Shown here: one piece after another, positions 32,774 through 42,070 of the stretch
How positions within the stretch are numbered: the stretch's first letter is position 1
Layout of the letters: each line of letters opens with the position of its first letter
Assembly (NCBI RefSeq): GCF_002930615.1
Contig: NZ_PSNX01000005.1
Location: 80,733 to 144,732, forward strand
DNA length: 64,000 bases
DNA from: Caldimonas caldifontis
Lineage (GTDB): Bacteria > Pseudomonadota > Gammaproteobacteria > Burkholderiales > Burkholderiaceae_C
Direction of reading: 5' to 3'
The notes under the pieces: generated by a model
Seen by the model: the letters and a program-made list of their open reading frames with translations, nothing else
What the model was told of the DNA's origin: nothing
Databases searched by the model: none
Made by a program: the position numbers and the translations under genes

Positions 32774-33961
32774 ATGCGAGCTTCTTCCAAGGTGTTTCCG
32801 TCCGTCCCCGCTTCCGCGCCCTGGCGGCGCACCCTGCTGGCTGCCGTGGCCGGCGCAGGTCTGATGGTGCTGGCGGCCTGTGGCCCCGCACCCGCTTCCG
32901 GCGGCCCGGGTGCCGGCGGCGCGATGCCGGCCATGCCTGTGCAGGTGCGGGTGATGCAGGAGCAGACGCTGCCGCTGACCCTGGAAGCCGTGGGCCAGGC
33001 CGAAGGGTCCAAGCAGGTGGAGGTGCGGGCCCGCGTGTCGGGTCTGATCGAGCGCCAGCGCTACCAGGAAGGTGAGCGTGTGCGGGCCGGAGCACCGCTC
33101 TACCAGATCGAGCGTGCCCCCTTCGAGATCGCCGTCCAGCAGGCCCGTGCCCAGCTGGCGCAGCAGCAGGCCCAGCTCGAACAGGCGCGCCGCGAAGCCG
33201 ACCGGCTCGGCCCGCTCGCCCAGGCCCAGGCCATCAGCCAGCGCGAGGCCGACAACGCCCAGTCGTCGCTGCGATTGGCCGAGGCGGGCGTGGCGCAGGC
33301 GCAGGCGCTGGTGCGGGAGGCCGAACTGAACCTCTCCTACACCACCGTGACGGCGCCGATCTCGGGCATCAGCGGGCGTTCGCTGAAGTCCGAAGGCGCC
33401 CTGGTCAACCCCACCACCGACAGCCTGCTGACCACGCTCACCCAGGCCGACCCGATCTGGGTGCGCTTTGCGCTGTCGGAATCGGAGCTGGCGCGCCTGC
33501 GCACGGCCGGCGGCACCCAGGTGCGTCTGCTCAGCGCCGAGGGTCAACCCCTGCTGGCGCAGGGCAAGCTGAACTTCTCGGGTTCTACCGTGGACACGGC
33601 CCTGGGCACGGTGCAGTTGCGCGCCGAGTTCGCCAATCCCGATCTGCAGGTGCTGCCGGGCCAGTTCGTCAAGGCCCAGGTGGTAGCAGGCGAGGCCCGG
33701 GCCTTCCTGGTGCCTCAGGCGGCGGTGATGCAAAACGAGCAGGGCCGCATGGTCTGGGTGATCCGCGACGGGCAGGCCCAGCCGGCTCCCATCCAGACCG
33801 GCGGCTGGTCGGGCAGCGACTGGGTGGTGACCGGAGGACTGAAGGCCGGCGACCAGGTCATCGTCGACAACCTCTTGAAACTGCGCCCCGGCGCGCCGGT
33901 GACGGCCCAGGCCGCGGCCGCCGCCACGCCGGCCGCCTCGGCGCCGGCCTCGGGCAACTGA
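32774..33961 (+). CDS. RND efflux periplasmic adaptor (MexA/AcrA type)
   Basis: This 395-aa lipoprotein adaptor has signal WRRTLLAAVAGAGLMVLAAC with lipobox LAAC near residue 37. A lipoyl half-motif follows (VEVRARVSGLIERQRYQEGERVRAG in two blocks), then a coiled-coil hairpin rich in Q, A and E (QQARAQLAQQQAQLEQARRE), a second lipoyl half (TVTAPISGISGRSL) and beta-barrel and membrane-proximal domains. It links the inner pump to the outer-membrane channel. An alternative ATG at 32735 has a better ribosome site (GGGAGG, 5 nt) but lies in a terminator-like hairpin and would give an unusually long signal peptide, so the start is uncertain. Confidence 0.9.
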   Translation: MRASSKVFPSVPASAPWRRTLLAAVAGAGLMVLAACGPAPASGGPGAGGAMPAMPVQVRVMQEQTLPLTLEAVGQAEGSKQVEVRARVSGLIERQRYQEGERVRAGAPLYQIERAPFEIAVQQARAQLAQQQAQLEQARREADRLGPLAQAQAISQREADNAQSSLRLAEAGVAQAQALVREAELNLSYTTVTAPISGISGRSLKSEGALVNPTTDSLLTTLTQADPIWVRFALSESELARLRTAGGTQVRLLSAEGQPLLAQGKLNFSGSTVDTALGTVQLRAEFANPDLQVLPGQFVKAQVVAGEARAFLVPQAAVMQNEQGRMVWVIRDGQAQPAPIQTGGWSGSDWVVTGGLKAGDQVIVDNLLKLRPGAPVTAQAAAAATPAASAPASGN

Positions 33962-33971
33962 AGGAGTCCGC

Positions 33972-36900
33972 ATGAACTCCCGCTTCTTCATCGAGCGGCC
34001 GATCTTTGCGGCCGTGCTGTCCATCATCATCGTGCTGGCCGGGCTGGTCTCGATGCGCGCACTGCCGATCGCGCAGTACCCCGAGATCGCCCCGCCCACG
34101 GTGACCATCACCGCCTCGTATCCCGGCGCCTCGGCCGAGACGCTGGCCACCACCGTGGCCGCGCCGATCGAGGAGCAGCTCTCGGGCATCGAGGGCCTGC
34201 AGTACTTCAACTCCAGCGCGTCGTCGAACGGCACCGTGGAGATCACGGCCACCTTCGAGGTGGGTACCGACATCGACAAGGCCACCTTCAACGTCAACAA
34301 CCGTGTGCAGCTTGCCTCGCCGCGCCTGCCTGACGAGGTGCGCCGCAACGGCGTGGTGGTGGCCAAGCGCTCGAACAACTTTCTGCTGGTCATTGCGCTG
34401 AACTCACCCCAGCGCACGCACGACGAGTTGTTCCTGTCGAACTACGCCACGCTCAACATCCTGGACGAGCTCAAGCGCATTCCCGGCGCAGCCGACGTGC
34501 TGATCTTCGGCGCGCGCGACTACTCCATGCGCGTGTGGCTCAACCCCGACCGCATGGCGCAACTGGGCGTGACGCCGGCCGACGTGGCTGCCGCCATCAG
34601 CGCGCAGAACGCGCAGTACGCCGCCGGCAAGATCGGCGCCGAACCGGCGCCCCCAGGCCAGGAGATCGGCTACACCGTCACGGCACGCGGCCGCCTGCTG
34701 CGCGCCGAGGAGTTCGGCGACATCATCCTGCGCTCGGGCGGGCCGGGCGGCGTGCTGCGTCTGAAGGATGTCGCCCGCGTGGAACTCGGGGCGCAGAGCT
34801 ATGACCAGACGAGCAATGTCAACGGGCTGCCCTCGATCGCCATCGGCGTGTTCCTGCAGTCGGGCGCCAACGCGCTGGACGTGGGCGATGCCGTCAAGGC
34901 CAAGCTCGAAGAGCTCAAGAGAGAGCGCTTCCCCGAAGACGTGGACTACCTCATCCCCTACGACACCACGCTTTTCGTGTCGGCCTCCATCGGTGAGGTG
35001 GCCAAGACGGTGATCGAGGCGGCGCTGATCGTGCTGGTGGTGGTGTTCGTCTTCCTGCAGACCTGGCGTGCCACCATCATCCCGATGCTGGCCGTGCCGG
35101 TGTCGCTGATCGGCACCTTCGCCGGCCTGTGGCTGCTGGGCTTCTCGATCAACACGCTCACGCTGTTCGCGATGGTGCTGGCCATCGGCATCGTGGTGGA
35201 CGACGCCATCATCGTGATCGAGAACGTCGAACGCCTGATGCGCGAGGAGAAGATGAGCCCCTTCGCGGCGGCCATCGAAGCCATGCGCGAGGTCTCGGGC
35301 GCGGTGGTGGGCATCGTGCTGGTGTTGTGCGCGGTGTTCATCCCGGTGGCCTTCATGGGCGGTATTGCGGGGCAGTTGTATCGCCAGTTCGCGGTGACGG
35401 TGGCCATCTCGGTGGTGCTGTCCGGCGTGGTGGCGCTCACGCTCACGCCGGCGCTGTGCGCGCTGCTGCTCAAGCCTCACGAGCATGACGGCCCCACGCG
35501 GGGCGAGCGCTTCTTTGCCCCCTTCAACCGCGGGTTCAACTGGCTCACTGCGCGCTTTCTGGGCGGGGTGAACCTGGCGCTGAAGTACCGCGCGGTCGCC
35601 ATCGGTGCCTTCGTGCTGATGCTGGGGGCGGCGGCCCTGCTGCTGGCCAAGGTGCCTGGCAGCTTCGTGCCCGACGAGGACCAGGGCTACATCATCGCCT
35701 CGGCGGTGCTGCCCGATGGCGCCACGCTCGCGCGCACCGAGCGCACCACCGACCTCTTGCGCCAGATGAACGCGGACAACCCGGCCATCCACAGCTTCTT
35801 CGCGATCAATGGCTTCGACTTCATCGGTGGGGGCGCGAAGTCGAATGCCGCCACCATCTTCGTGCCGATGAAGCCCTGGGAAGAGCGCCAGCAGAGCTCG
35901 CAGGAGCTGGCCCGGGCGGTGTCGGGCATGGGCTTTGCCCTGCCCGACGGCATCGCCTTCGCCTTCAACCCGCCCGCCATCATGGGCCTGGGTCAGGCCG
36001 GCGGCTTCGAGGTTTATGTGCAAGGCCGCACCGAACCCGATCCGAAGAAGCTCGCCCAGGTGACGCAGGACTTCATGGCCGCGCTGGAAGCCCATCCGGC
36101 GGTCACGGGCCTGAACACCTTCTATCGGCCCACCGTGCCGCAGCTGCGGGTGGAAGTGGACCGCGAGAAGGCCCTGGCCCTGGGCGTGCCGGTGAACGAG
36201 GTGTTTGCCGCGCTGCAGGCCCAGATGGGCTCGCTCTATGTGAATGACTTCAACCGCCAGGGCCGCACCTACCGCGTCACCTTGCAGGCCGATGCGCCCT
36301 ACCGCGCCAAGCCCGAGGACCTGGGGCGCCTGTTCGTGCGCTCGCAGACCACCGGGCAGATGGTGGCGCTGAAGTCGCTCATTCACGTCGAGGACATCAT
36401 CGGCCCCGAGCAGATCGAGCGCTACAACGGCTACATCGCGGCCAAGATCTTCGGCAATGCGGCGCCCGGTTTCAGTTCGGGCGAGGCCATCGCGGCGGTG
36501 GAACAGGTGGCGCGCGAGACGCTGCCGCCGGGCTACGGCATCGAGTGGACGGGCCAGGCTTTCCAGGAAAAGCGCACCGGCAACGCCTCGGTGTTTGCCT
36601 TCGGCTTTGCGCTGATCATGGTCTACCTGATTCTGGCCGCGCTGTACGAGCGCTGGGGCGTGCCGATGGCGGTGCTGCTGGCTGTGCCGTTTGCGGTGAC
36701 GGGCGCCTTGCTGCTGGTGTTCCTGCGCGGCATGGAAAACGACATCTACTTCCAGATCGGCCTGGTGGTGCTGATCGGTCTGGCGGCAAAGAACGCCATC
36801 CTGATCGCCGAGTTCGCGATGCAGGGCATGGAGCGTGGGCTGTCCGCCGTGGCCGCGGCCCGCGAGGCGGCCCGCCTGCGTTTCCGCCCCATCGTGATGA

Positions 36901-37118
36901 CCTCGCTGGCCTTCGGCCTCGGGGTGGTGCCGCTGATGATCGCCACCGGCGCCGGCGCGGCCGCGCGTCAGTCGATGGGTACGGGCGTGTTCGGCGGCAT
37001 GCTGGTGGCCACCTTCATCGCGCCCATCTTCATCCCGCTCTTCTACACCCTGCTGGCCCGCAAACCGCGGCCCCAGCACAGCCATGCCCCCGGCTCGACC
37101 GAGGAGGTGCCGGTATGA
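33972..37118 (+). CDS. RND multidrug efflux pump, inner-membrane subunit (HAE1, AcrB/MexB type)
   Basis: This 1048-aa proton-driven pump has the normal HAE1 length. N-terminus MNSRFFIERPIFAAVLSIII is the first TM. The transmembrane motif GIVVDDAIIVIENVERLM (about 403-420) carries the two aspartates of proton relay. The C-terminal block has GLAAKNAILIAEFA (about 935-948), where lysine and neighbouring residues complete the relay. Periplasmic porter domains lie in two large loops. It likely exports hydrophobic drugs, solvents or dyes with the adaptor and outer channel. It starts 10 nt after the adaptor and overlaps the channel gene by 4 nt. Confidence 0.95.
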   Translation: MNSRFFIERPIFAAVLSIIIVLAGLVSMRALPIAQYPEIAPPTVTITASYPGASAETLATTVAAPIEEQLSGIEGLQYFNSSASSNGTVEITATFEVGTDIDKATFNVNNRVQLASPRLPDEVRRNGVVVAKRSNNFLLVIALNSPQRTHDELFLSNYATLNILDELKRIPGAADVLIFGARDYSMRVWLNPDRMAQLGVTPADVAAAISAQNAQYAAGKIGAEPAPPGQEIGYTVTARGRLLRAEEFGDIILRSGGPGGVLRLKDVARVELGAQSYDQTSNVNGLPSIAIGVFLQSGANALDVGDAVKAKLEELKRERFPEDVDYLIPYDTTLFVSASIGEVAKTVIEAALIVLVVVFVFLQTWRATIIPMLAVPVSLIGTFAGLWLLGFSINTLTLFAMVLAIGIVVDDAIIVIENVERLMREEKMSPFAAAIEAMREVSGAVVGIVLVLCAVFIPVAFMGGIAGQLYRQFAVTVAISVVLSGVVALTLTPALCALLLKPHEHDGPTRGERFFAPFNRGFNWLTARFLGGVNLALKYRAVAIGAFVLMLGAAALLLAKVPGSFVPDEDQGYIIASAVLPDGATLARTERTTDLLRQMNADNPAIHSFFAINGFDFIGGGAKSNAATIFVPMKPWEERQQSSQELARAVSGMGFALPDGIAFAFNPPAIMGLGQAGGFEVYVQGRTEPDPKKLAQVTQDFMAALEAHPAVTGLNTFYRPTVPQLRVEVDREKALALGVPVNEVFAALQAQMGSLYVNDFNRQGRTYRVTLQADAPYRAKPEDLGRLFVRSQTTGQMVALKSLIHVEDIIGPEQIERYNGYIAAKIFGNAAPGFSSGEAIAAVEQVARETLPPGYGIEWTGQAFQEKRTGNASVFAFGFALIMVYLILAALYERWGVPMAVLLAVPFAVTGALLLVFLRGMENDIYFQIGLVVLIGLAAKNAILIAEFAMQGMERGLSAVAAAREAARLRFRPIVMTSLAFGLGVVPLMIATGAGAAARQSMGTGVFGGMLVATFIAPIFIPLFYTLLARKPRPQHSHAPGSTEEVPV

Positions 37119-38545
37119 ACACCCTGACCCTGAACACTCCCTCGCGGCTGCTGCCGCTGCTGGGCGCGGTCCTGCTGAGCGCCTGCGCGGCGGTGGGGCC
37201 CGATTACGAACGCCCGGCCACGCCGCTGCCGGCGCAATACAGCGCCGCCACGCCCGCGGCTGACGCCGTGCCTGCCATCTCTTCCACCTGGTGGACGCTC
37301 TTCGGCGATGCCACGCTCAACGGCCTGGTCGAGGCGGCTCGCCGCAACAACACCGACCTGCAGGCGGCCGTGGCCCGCGTCGAGCAGGCCGAAGCCCTGC
37401 TGCGCGAAGCCGATGCCTTGCGCTGGCCCTCGCTGGGCCTGAGCGGCGGGGCGTCGCGCCAGCGCACGAGCGACCTCTCGGCCGCCGGCAACGGCGGCAC
37501 CTTCAACACCTTCCAGCTGGCGGCCACCACCGGCTTCGAGATCGACTTCTGGGGTCGGCTGCGCCGTGCCTCGGAAGCCGCGCGCGCCCAGGCCCTGGCC
37601 ACCGACCATGCCCGCGAGGTGGTGTGGCAGACGGTGAGCGGCCTGGTGGCCCAGGGGTACTTCAGCCTGCGCATGCTCGACGAGCAGATCGCCCTCAGCC
37701 GCGACACCCTGGCCTCGCGCGAGGAAAGCCTGCGCCTGCTGCGCCTGCGCCTGCAAGGTGGCGCGGCCGCGCGCCTGGAGGTGGACCAGGCCGAAGCCGA
37801 ACGCGCCGAAGCCGCGTTGCAACTGCGCGAGCTGCAACGCCAGCGCGACCTGGCGCAATCGCAGCTGGCCCTGCTGACCGGCCAGCCCGGCCTGCAGGTG
37901 GCCGCCGGTGCGGTGCGCGACTTGCCGCTGCCGCCGACCCCGCCCGCCGGTCTGCCCTCGGCCCTGCTCGAGCGCCGGCCCGACGTGCGCCAGGCCGAAG
38001 CGCTGCTGGCCTCGGCCAACGCCCAGATCGGCGTGGCGCGCGCGGCGATGTACCCCAGCATTTCGCTCACGGGCGCTTTCGGCGGCCAGAGCGCCGAGCT
38101 GTCCGACCTGCTCAAGAGCGGCGCACGCATCTGGTCGCTGGGCCTGGGGCTGGACCTGCCCATCTTCGACGCCGGCCGCCGCCGCGCCCAGGTGGCCCAG
38201 GCCGAGGCCCGCCAGCGTGAGTCGCTGGCCGCTTACCAGGGCGCGGTGCAATCGGCCTTCCGCGATGTGGGGGATGCGTTGACCAACCTCGACGCCGCCC
38301 GTGCCGCGCAGGCCGATGTGGAGATGGCGGCCCAGGCCAGCGAGCGTGCGTTGCAGACCGCGAAGCAGCGTTACGACGCCGGCTATTCGGCCTACCTGGA
38401 ACTGCTGGACGCCCAGCGCAGCGCCAACAGCACGCGCTTGCGCGTGCTCGACAACCGCCGTGCCCAACTGGCCGCCACGGTGGACCTGTTCAAGGCCCTG
38501 GGCGGCGGCTGGACTCCGCCGGAAGTGGCGGCGGCCGCTCATTGA
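37115..38545 (+). CDS. RND efflux outer-membrane channel lipoprotein (NodT/OprM family)
   Basis: This 476-aa protein has a lipoprotein signal (LLPLLGAVLLSACAAVGPDY; Cys near 22). Two repeated outer-membrane efflux domains follow. Typical motifs are WWTLFGDATLNGLVEAARRNN near 65, FEIDFWGRLRRASEAARAQ near 145, LPSALLERRPDVRQAEALLASAN near 285 and LDLPIFDAGRRRAQVAQAEA near 345. Three subunits form a barrel and periplasmic tunnel. It is the last gene of the tripartite operon, overlapping the pump gene by 4 nt. Confidence 0.94.
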   Translation: MNTLTLNTPSRLLPLLGAVLLSACAAVGPDYERPATPLPAQYSAATPAADAVPAISSTWWTLFGDATLNGLVEAARRNNTDLQAAVARVEQAEALLREADALRWPSLGLSGGASRQRTSDLSAAGNGGTFNTFQLAATTGFEIDFWGRLRRASEAARAQALATDHAREVVWQTVSGLVAQGYFSLRMLDEQIALSRDTLASREESLRLLRLRLQGGAAARLEVDQAEAERAEAALQLRELQRQRDLAQSQLALLTGQPGLQVAAGAVRDLPLPPTPPAGLPSALLERRPDVRQAEALLASANAQIGVARAAMYPSISLTGAFGGQSAELSDLLKSGARIWSLGLGLDLPIFDAGRRRAQVAQAEARQRESLAAYQGAVQSAFRDVGDALTNLDAARAAQADVEMAAQASERALQTAKQRYDAGYSAYLELLDAQRSANSTRLRVLDNRRAQLAATVDLFKALGGGWTPPEVAAAAH

Positions 38546-38560
38546 GCGGGTGAGCCGAAC

Positions 38561-39502
38561 TCAGTCCGCGATGGCGTCCGCGGCGGCGGGTGCCTGCGGC
38601 TGGGAGCGGGCGCGCACGTTCAGCCACACCGAGGTGGCGCCGCTCGCGGCGATGACGGCCATGCCGGCAAAGGCCCAGGCGTCGGGCGTCTGCGAGAAGA
38701 TGATCCAGCCCCACAGCGTGGCGAAGGCGATCTGCGCGTAGGTGAAGGGCATCAGCACCGCCGTGGGCGCGCGGCCCAGGCCGTAGATGAAGGCCAGGTG
38801 CCCGAAGGTGCCCATCAGCGCCACCATCGTCAGCACCGCCCAATGCTGCAGGCTGGCGGCGCCCAGCGATTCAAAGGCATCCACGGGGCTGGCCAGCAGG
38901 GCCACGCCCAGCAGCGCCGCGCCGATGGCGCCGGTGTAGAAGTGCGTGGTCATGGGCGATTCCAGCCCCGACATGCGGCTGGTGACGAGCTGGAACAGCG
39001 CACTGGCCAGCGCCACCGTCAGAGGCAGCAGCGCGGCCCAGCCGAAGAGGCCGCTGCCCGGCCGGATCACCAGCAGCGCGCCCACAAAGGCCACCACCAC
39101 CAGCGCCCAGCGCAGGGCCGACACGTGCTCGCGCAGCACCAGCGGCGCCAGCAGCGTCACGAACACGGGGGCCAGCATCACCACCGCCGTGAACTCGGCC
39201 AGCGGCATCACCCGCAGCGCATAGAAGGCCAGCACGCTGGTGGTGAGCAGCAGCACGCCGCGCAGCAACTGGAAGCGCGGGTGCTGCACCCGAAAGCGCC
39301 GCCAGCCCCCGCGGCTCAGCAGCCACACGCCCATGATGAGCGCCTGCACCCCGTAGCGGAACCACACCACCACCAGCATGGGCAGCACCAGGCTGAGGTG
39401 CTTCACACCACTGTCCAGCGTGGCAAAGCAGGCCACGGCCAGCACCGTCAGGCCGATGCCCGACAGCACGCGCGTGGGCGGAGCCGCGGTGGCAGGGTTC
39501 AC
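38561..39502 (-). CDS. EamA-family (DMT) transporter
   Basis: This 313-aa protein has about ten TM segments as two EamA repeats. The first runs from GLTVLAVACFATLDSGVKHL to FVTLLAPLVLREHVSALRW, the second from WAALLPLTVALASALFQLV to LMPFTYAQIAFATLWGWIIF. The conserved APxxV.LLAP and P-x-x-A patterns of DMT exporters are present. The substrate is unknown; members often export amino acids or metabolites. The GTG start at 39502 overlaps the TGA of the upstream PHP gene (GTGA), so translational coupling is likely; an ATG at 39538 lies inside that gene. Confidence 0.85.
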   Translation of the reverse strand: MNPATAAPPTRVLSGIGLTVLAVACFATLDSGVKHLSLVLPMLVVVWFRYGVQALIMGVWLLSRGGWRRFRVQHPRFQLLRGVLLLTTSVLAFYALRVMPLAEFTAVVMLAPVFVTLLAPLVLREHVSALRWALVVVAFVGALLVIRPGSGLFGWAALLPLTVALASALFQLVTSRMSGLESPMTTHFYTGAIGAALLGVALLASPVDAFESLGAASLQHWAVLTMVALMGTFGHLAFIYGLGRAPTAVLMPFTYAQIAFATLWGWIIFSQTPDAWAFAGMAVIAASGATSVWLNVRARSQPQAPAAADAIAD

Positions 39503-40374
39503 GAAGGCAGGTGGACGCGATCGGCCAGCGCTTCCCACACCGGGCGCAGCGTGCCGCTGAGGTAGGGCAGGGCGCCCAGGTCGGTATGGCTTTCGTCGGG
39601 CGAGTGGAAATCGGAGCCGCGCGAGGCCAGCAGGTCGAACTCCTGCGCCAGCGCCGCGTACTTCACATAGTCCTGCTGCGTGTGGCTGCCGGTGACGACC
39701 TCCACGCCGCGCCCGCCGAACTCGCGGAACTCGCTGAACAACGCGTATTCCTCGTTGGCCGTGAACTTGTAACGCCCCGGGTGGGCCACCACGGCCACGC
39801 CGCCGGCGTTCACGATCCAGCCCACGGCATCGCGCAGGCTGGCCCAGCGGTGCGGCACATAGCCCGGCTTGCCCTCGGTGAGGTACTTGCGGAACACCTC
39901 CTGCGTGTCGCGGCAGGCGCCCACCTCCACCAGGAAGCGCGCAAAGTGCGTGCGCGAGATCAGCTCGGGGTTGCCCACGTACTTGAGTGCCCCCTCATAG
40001 GCCCCGCGGATGCCCACCCGCGCCAGCCCCTCGGCCATCTCCCGCGCCCGCGCCTCGCGCCCACCGCGCGTGCGCGCCAGGCCGTCAACCAGGGCCGCAT
40101 CGTCCGGATCGAAGCCCAGGCCCACGATGTGCACGGTTTCACCCGCGAAGGTCACGGAAATCTCGGTGCCCGTGAGGTAAGGCAGCCCCAGGCTCAAGGC
40201 CGCCGCCCGCGCCCGGTGCTGCCCGCCCACTTCGTCGTGGTCGGTCAAGGCCCACAACTGCACCCCATTGGCCTGCGCACGCGCCGCCAGGTCCTCCGGG
40301 CAAAGCGTGCCGTCGGAGACGCTGGAATGGCAATGGAGATCGGCGTTGAGGACGCCGGCAGGCGAGAAATTCAC
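39499..40374 (-). CDS. PHP-domain phosphoesterase (3',5'-nucleoside bisphosphate phosphatase type)
   Basis: This 291-aa protein has the PHP motif I ADLHCHSSVSDGTLCPEDL (about 11-29), motif II LWALTDHDEVGG, a GTEISVTFAGETVHIVGLGFD stretch in two blocks, VVAHPGRYKF (about 200) and RGSDFHSP (about 250). The histidines and aspartates bind a metal cluster. Relatives hydrolyse 3'-phosphoadenosine 5'-phosphate or trim RNA 5' ends (RNase AM type). The GTG start at 40374 lies 6 nt after TACAAT on its strand, so the message may be leaderless. It is co-translated with the EamA gene. Confidence 0.88.
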   Translation of the reverse strand: MNFSPAGVLNADLHCHSSVSDGTLCPEDLAARAQANGVQLWALTDHDEVGGQHRARAAALSLGLPYLTGTEISVTFAGETVHIVGLGFDPDDAALVDGLARTRGGREARAREMAEGLARVGIRGAYEGALKYVGNPELISRTHFARFLVEVGACRDTQEVFRKYLTEGKPGYVPHRWASLRDAVGWIVNAGGVAVVAHPGRYKFTANEEYALFSEFREFGGRGVEVVTGSHTQQDYVKYAALAQEFDLLASRGSDFHSPDESHTDLGALPYLSGTLRPVWEALADRVHLPS

Positions 40375-40555
40375 ATCTGCATTGTAGGAAGCCAGGGCCA
40401 CCGAGACGGGCCAGGGGGTATCCACAGACGGCCGGGATGCCAAGAGCTGCGCGGAAAATGCCGGGGCCAGCCAGGCCAACCACCTCACTCACGCCTCTTT
40501 GTGGGGTATTGCCTGCACCTGTGGGCGCAGGCCGCCTCAAATCAAGCCATCTTGG

Positions 40556-40830
40556 CTAGCCTTCGGAAGCCACGCACTGCAGGCCCAGATGCGCTTCGAA
40601 GGCGTCGAAGTCGCGGTCGCTGTGCAACAGACGATAGCCGCTGACGATGCATCGAGTGGCCAGTACAACGTCGATCGTTCCTCGAACCGTAACGCCCAAG
40701 CAGACGGCGAACTTCGTTGAACTCCTTGTCATGCTTGCAGCCCCGCAGAACCTCAGTGAAGATGAGGTCGCCGAGCGCGAGCTCTTGGGAGGCAAGCAGC
40801 CCGTCATGCCACGCCGTCTGGATCGTCGCC
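40556..40830 (-). pseudogene. Decayed VapC-type PIN-domain toxin
   Basis: Two frames on the minus strand together spell the core of a VapC protein. One frame (upstream, about 40705-40830) reads DGLLASQELALGDLIFTEVL then KEFNEVRRLL. The other (about 40556-40705) reads VTVRGTIDVVLATRCIVSGY then LLHSDRDFDAFEAHLGL. Intact VapC proteins have about 20-25 residues between RRLL and VTVR; these are missing and the frame shifts at the join. The N-terminal catalytic Asp strand is also absent. No antitoxin gene is seen upstream. It is therefore a remnant with no likely activity. Confidence 0.6.
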
Positions 40831-40947
40831 TTGCCACGGAAGGTGTGTGGACTCCCCCACAACGGCAAGGACCTGATCGATGGGGGCGGGACGGCATAAG
40901 CCCCCCCGCAGCGTTCAGCGGGTCGACCTGGATGGAGAATGGCGCTC

Positions 40948-41181
40948 ATGACACCGCTTCCTTCCATTGCGCTGGGTCGCTACCGTCACTACAAGGGCGG
41001 TGAGTACGAAGTGCTCGGCGTGGTTCGCCACAGCGAGTCACTGGAGCCGATGGTGCTGTACCGTCCGCTCTACAACGCTTCGGGCCTGTGGGTGAGGCCC
41101 TACGCGATGTTTCTCGAAACCATCGAGTGGGACGGGCGCCGCCGGCCGAGATTCGAACGAATGGACCCTTCGGGGGACTGA
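40948..41181 (+). CDS. DUF1653 domain-containing protein
   Basis: This 77-aa protein has the DUF1653 core LGRYRHYKGGEYEVLGVVRHSE, SLEPMVLYRPLY, then LWVRPYAMFLETIEWDGRRRPRFERM. These small soluble proteins are widespread, of unknown role, and may bind a small molecule. An ATG 9 nt upstream (40939) is also in frame; 40948 was preferred since MTPLP-type starts are common in the family. GGAG lies about 10 nt upstream. Confidence 0.8.
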   Translation: MTPLPSIALGRYRHYKGGEYEVLGVVRHSESLEPMVLYRPLYNASGLWVRPYAMFLETIEWDGRRRPRFERMDPSGD

Positions 41182-41212
41182 AGGGCCGCCGGCCCCAACG
41201 CAGGAGACGACA

Positions 41213-42070
41213 ATGGACGTCATGACCGGCTTGGCGCGCCACACGGTGCGCGCCAACGGCATCAGGATCAACGTCTGGGCGGGGGGCGAGGGCCCGCCGG
41301 TGCTGCTGCTGCACGGCTGGCCGCAGACGGCGCAGATGTGGCACAAGATTGCGCCGGCGCTGGCCGGGCAGTACACGGTGGTCTGCCCCGATCTGCGCGG
41401 CTACGGCGATTCCGACAAGCCGCGTGACGGCTACGACAAGAAGACGATGGCGCGCGACATGCACGCGCTGATGCTCGCGCTGGGTCATGCGCGTTATGCG
41501 GTGGTGGGGCACGACCGCGGTGGGCGCGTCGGGCACCGGCTGGCGCTGGATCAACCCGAGGCCGTCACGCGCCTGTGCGTGCTCGACATCGTGCCCACCC
41601 ACACCGTGTTCATGCAGACCGACCGGCACCTGGCGGCTGCGTACTGGCACTGGTTCTTCTTCCAGGCCCCTGACCTGCCCGAGGTGATGATCTCGGCGGC
41701 GCCTGAGGCCTTCCTGCGCCATGTGCTGCGCTCGCTGAGCTTCCAGGCCGGGGCCATCGAGGAGCCGATGGTGCAGGAGTACCTGCGCGCCTTCACCCTG
41801 CCCGGCACGATCCGCGCCACGCTGGAGGACTATCGCGCCGCCGCCACGCGCGATGTCGAGGACGACGAGCGCGACCTGGCCTTGCGGGTGCGTTGCCCGC
41901 TGCTCACGATCTGGGGCGAGTACGGCAAGATGCACGGCATGTTCGACGTGCTGGCCACCTGGCAGGCCAAGGGCGAGGACGTGCGGGGCCATCCGCTGCC
42001 CTGCGGACACTTCATTCCCGAAGAGGCCCCCGAGGCCTTGCTCACCGACCTTCGAAAGTTCCTCTCATGA
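41213..42070 (+). CDS. Alpha/beta hydrolase, haloacetate (fluoroacetate) dehalogenase-like
   Basis: This 285-aa alpha/beta hydrolase has the oxyanion motif LLHGWPQTAQMWH (about 33-45), CPDLRGYGDSDKP, and the nucleophile elbow VVGHDRGGRVGHRLALD with Asp near 103. The arginines of DRGGR are the carboxylate-binding pair of fluoroacetate dehalogenases. YWHWFFFQ supplies the His-Trp halide-binding pair, EDYRAAAT the tyrosine, VLDIVPT the acid and PCGHFIPEE the catalytic His. All key residues of that subfamily seem present. It may detoxify haloacids, but an epoxide-hydrolase-type activity cannot be excluded. It overlaps RidA by 4 nt. Confidence 0.82.
   Translation: MDVMTGLARHTVRANGIRINVWAGGEGPPVLLLHGWPQTAQMWHKIAPALAGQYTVVCPDLRGYGDSDKPRDGYDKKTMARDMHALMLALGHARYAVVGHDRGGRVGHRLALDQPEAVTRLCVLDIVPTHTVFMQTDRHLAAAYWHWFFFQAPDLPEVMISAAPEAFLRHVLRSLSFQAGAIEEPMVQEYLRAFTLPGTIRATLEDYRAAATRDVEDDERDLALRVRCPLLTIWGEYGKMHGMFDVLATWQAKGEDVRGHPLPCGHFIPEEAPEALLTDLRKFLS

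Noticed and set aside
41145..41165. tRNA-like T-arm string GATTCGAACGAAT
   Set aside because: It lies inside the DUF1653 coding sequence and no cloverleaf can be drawn around it.
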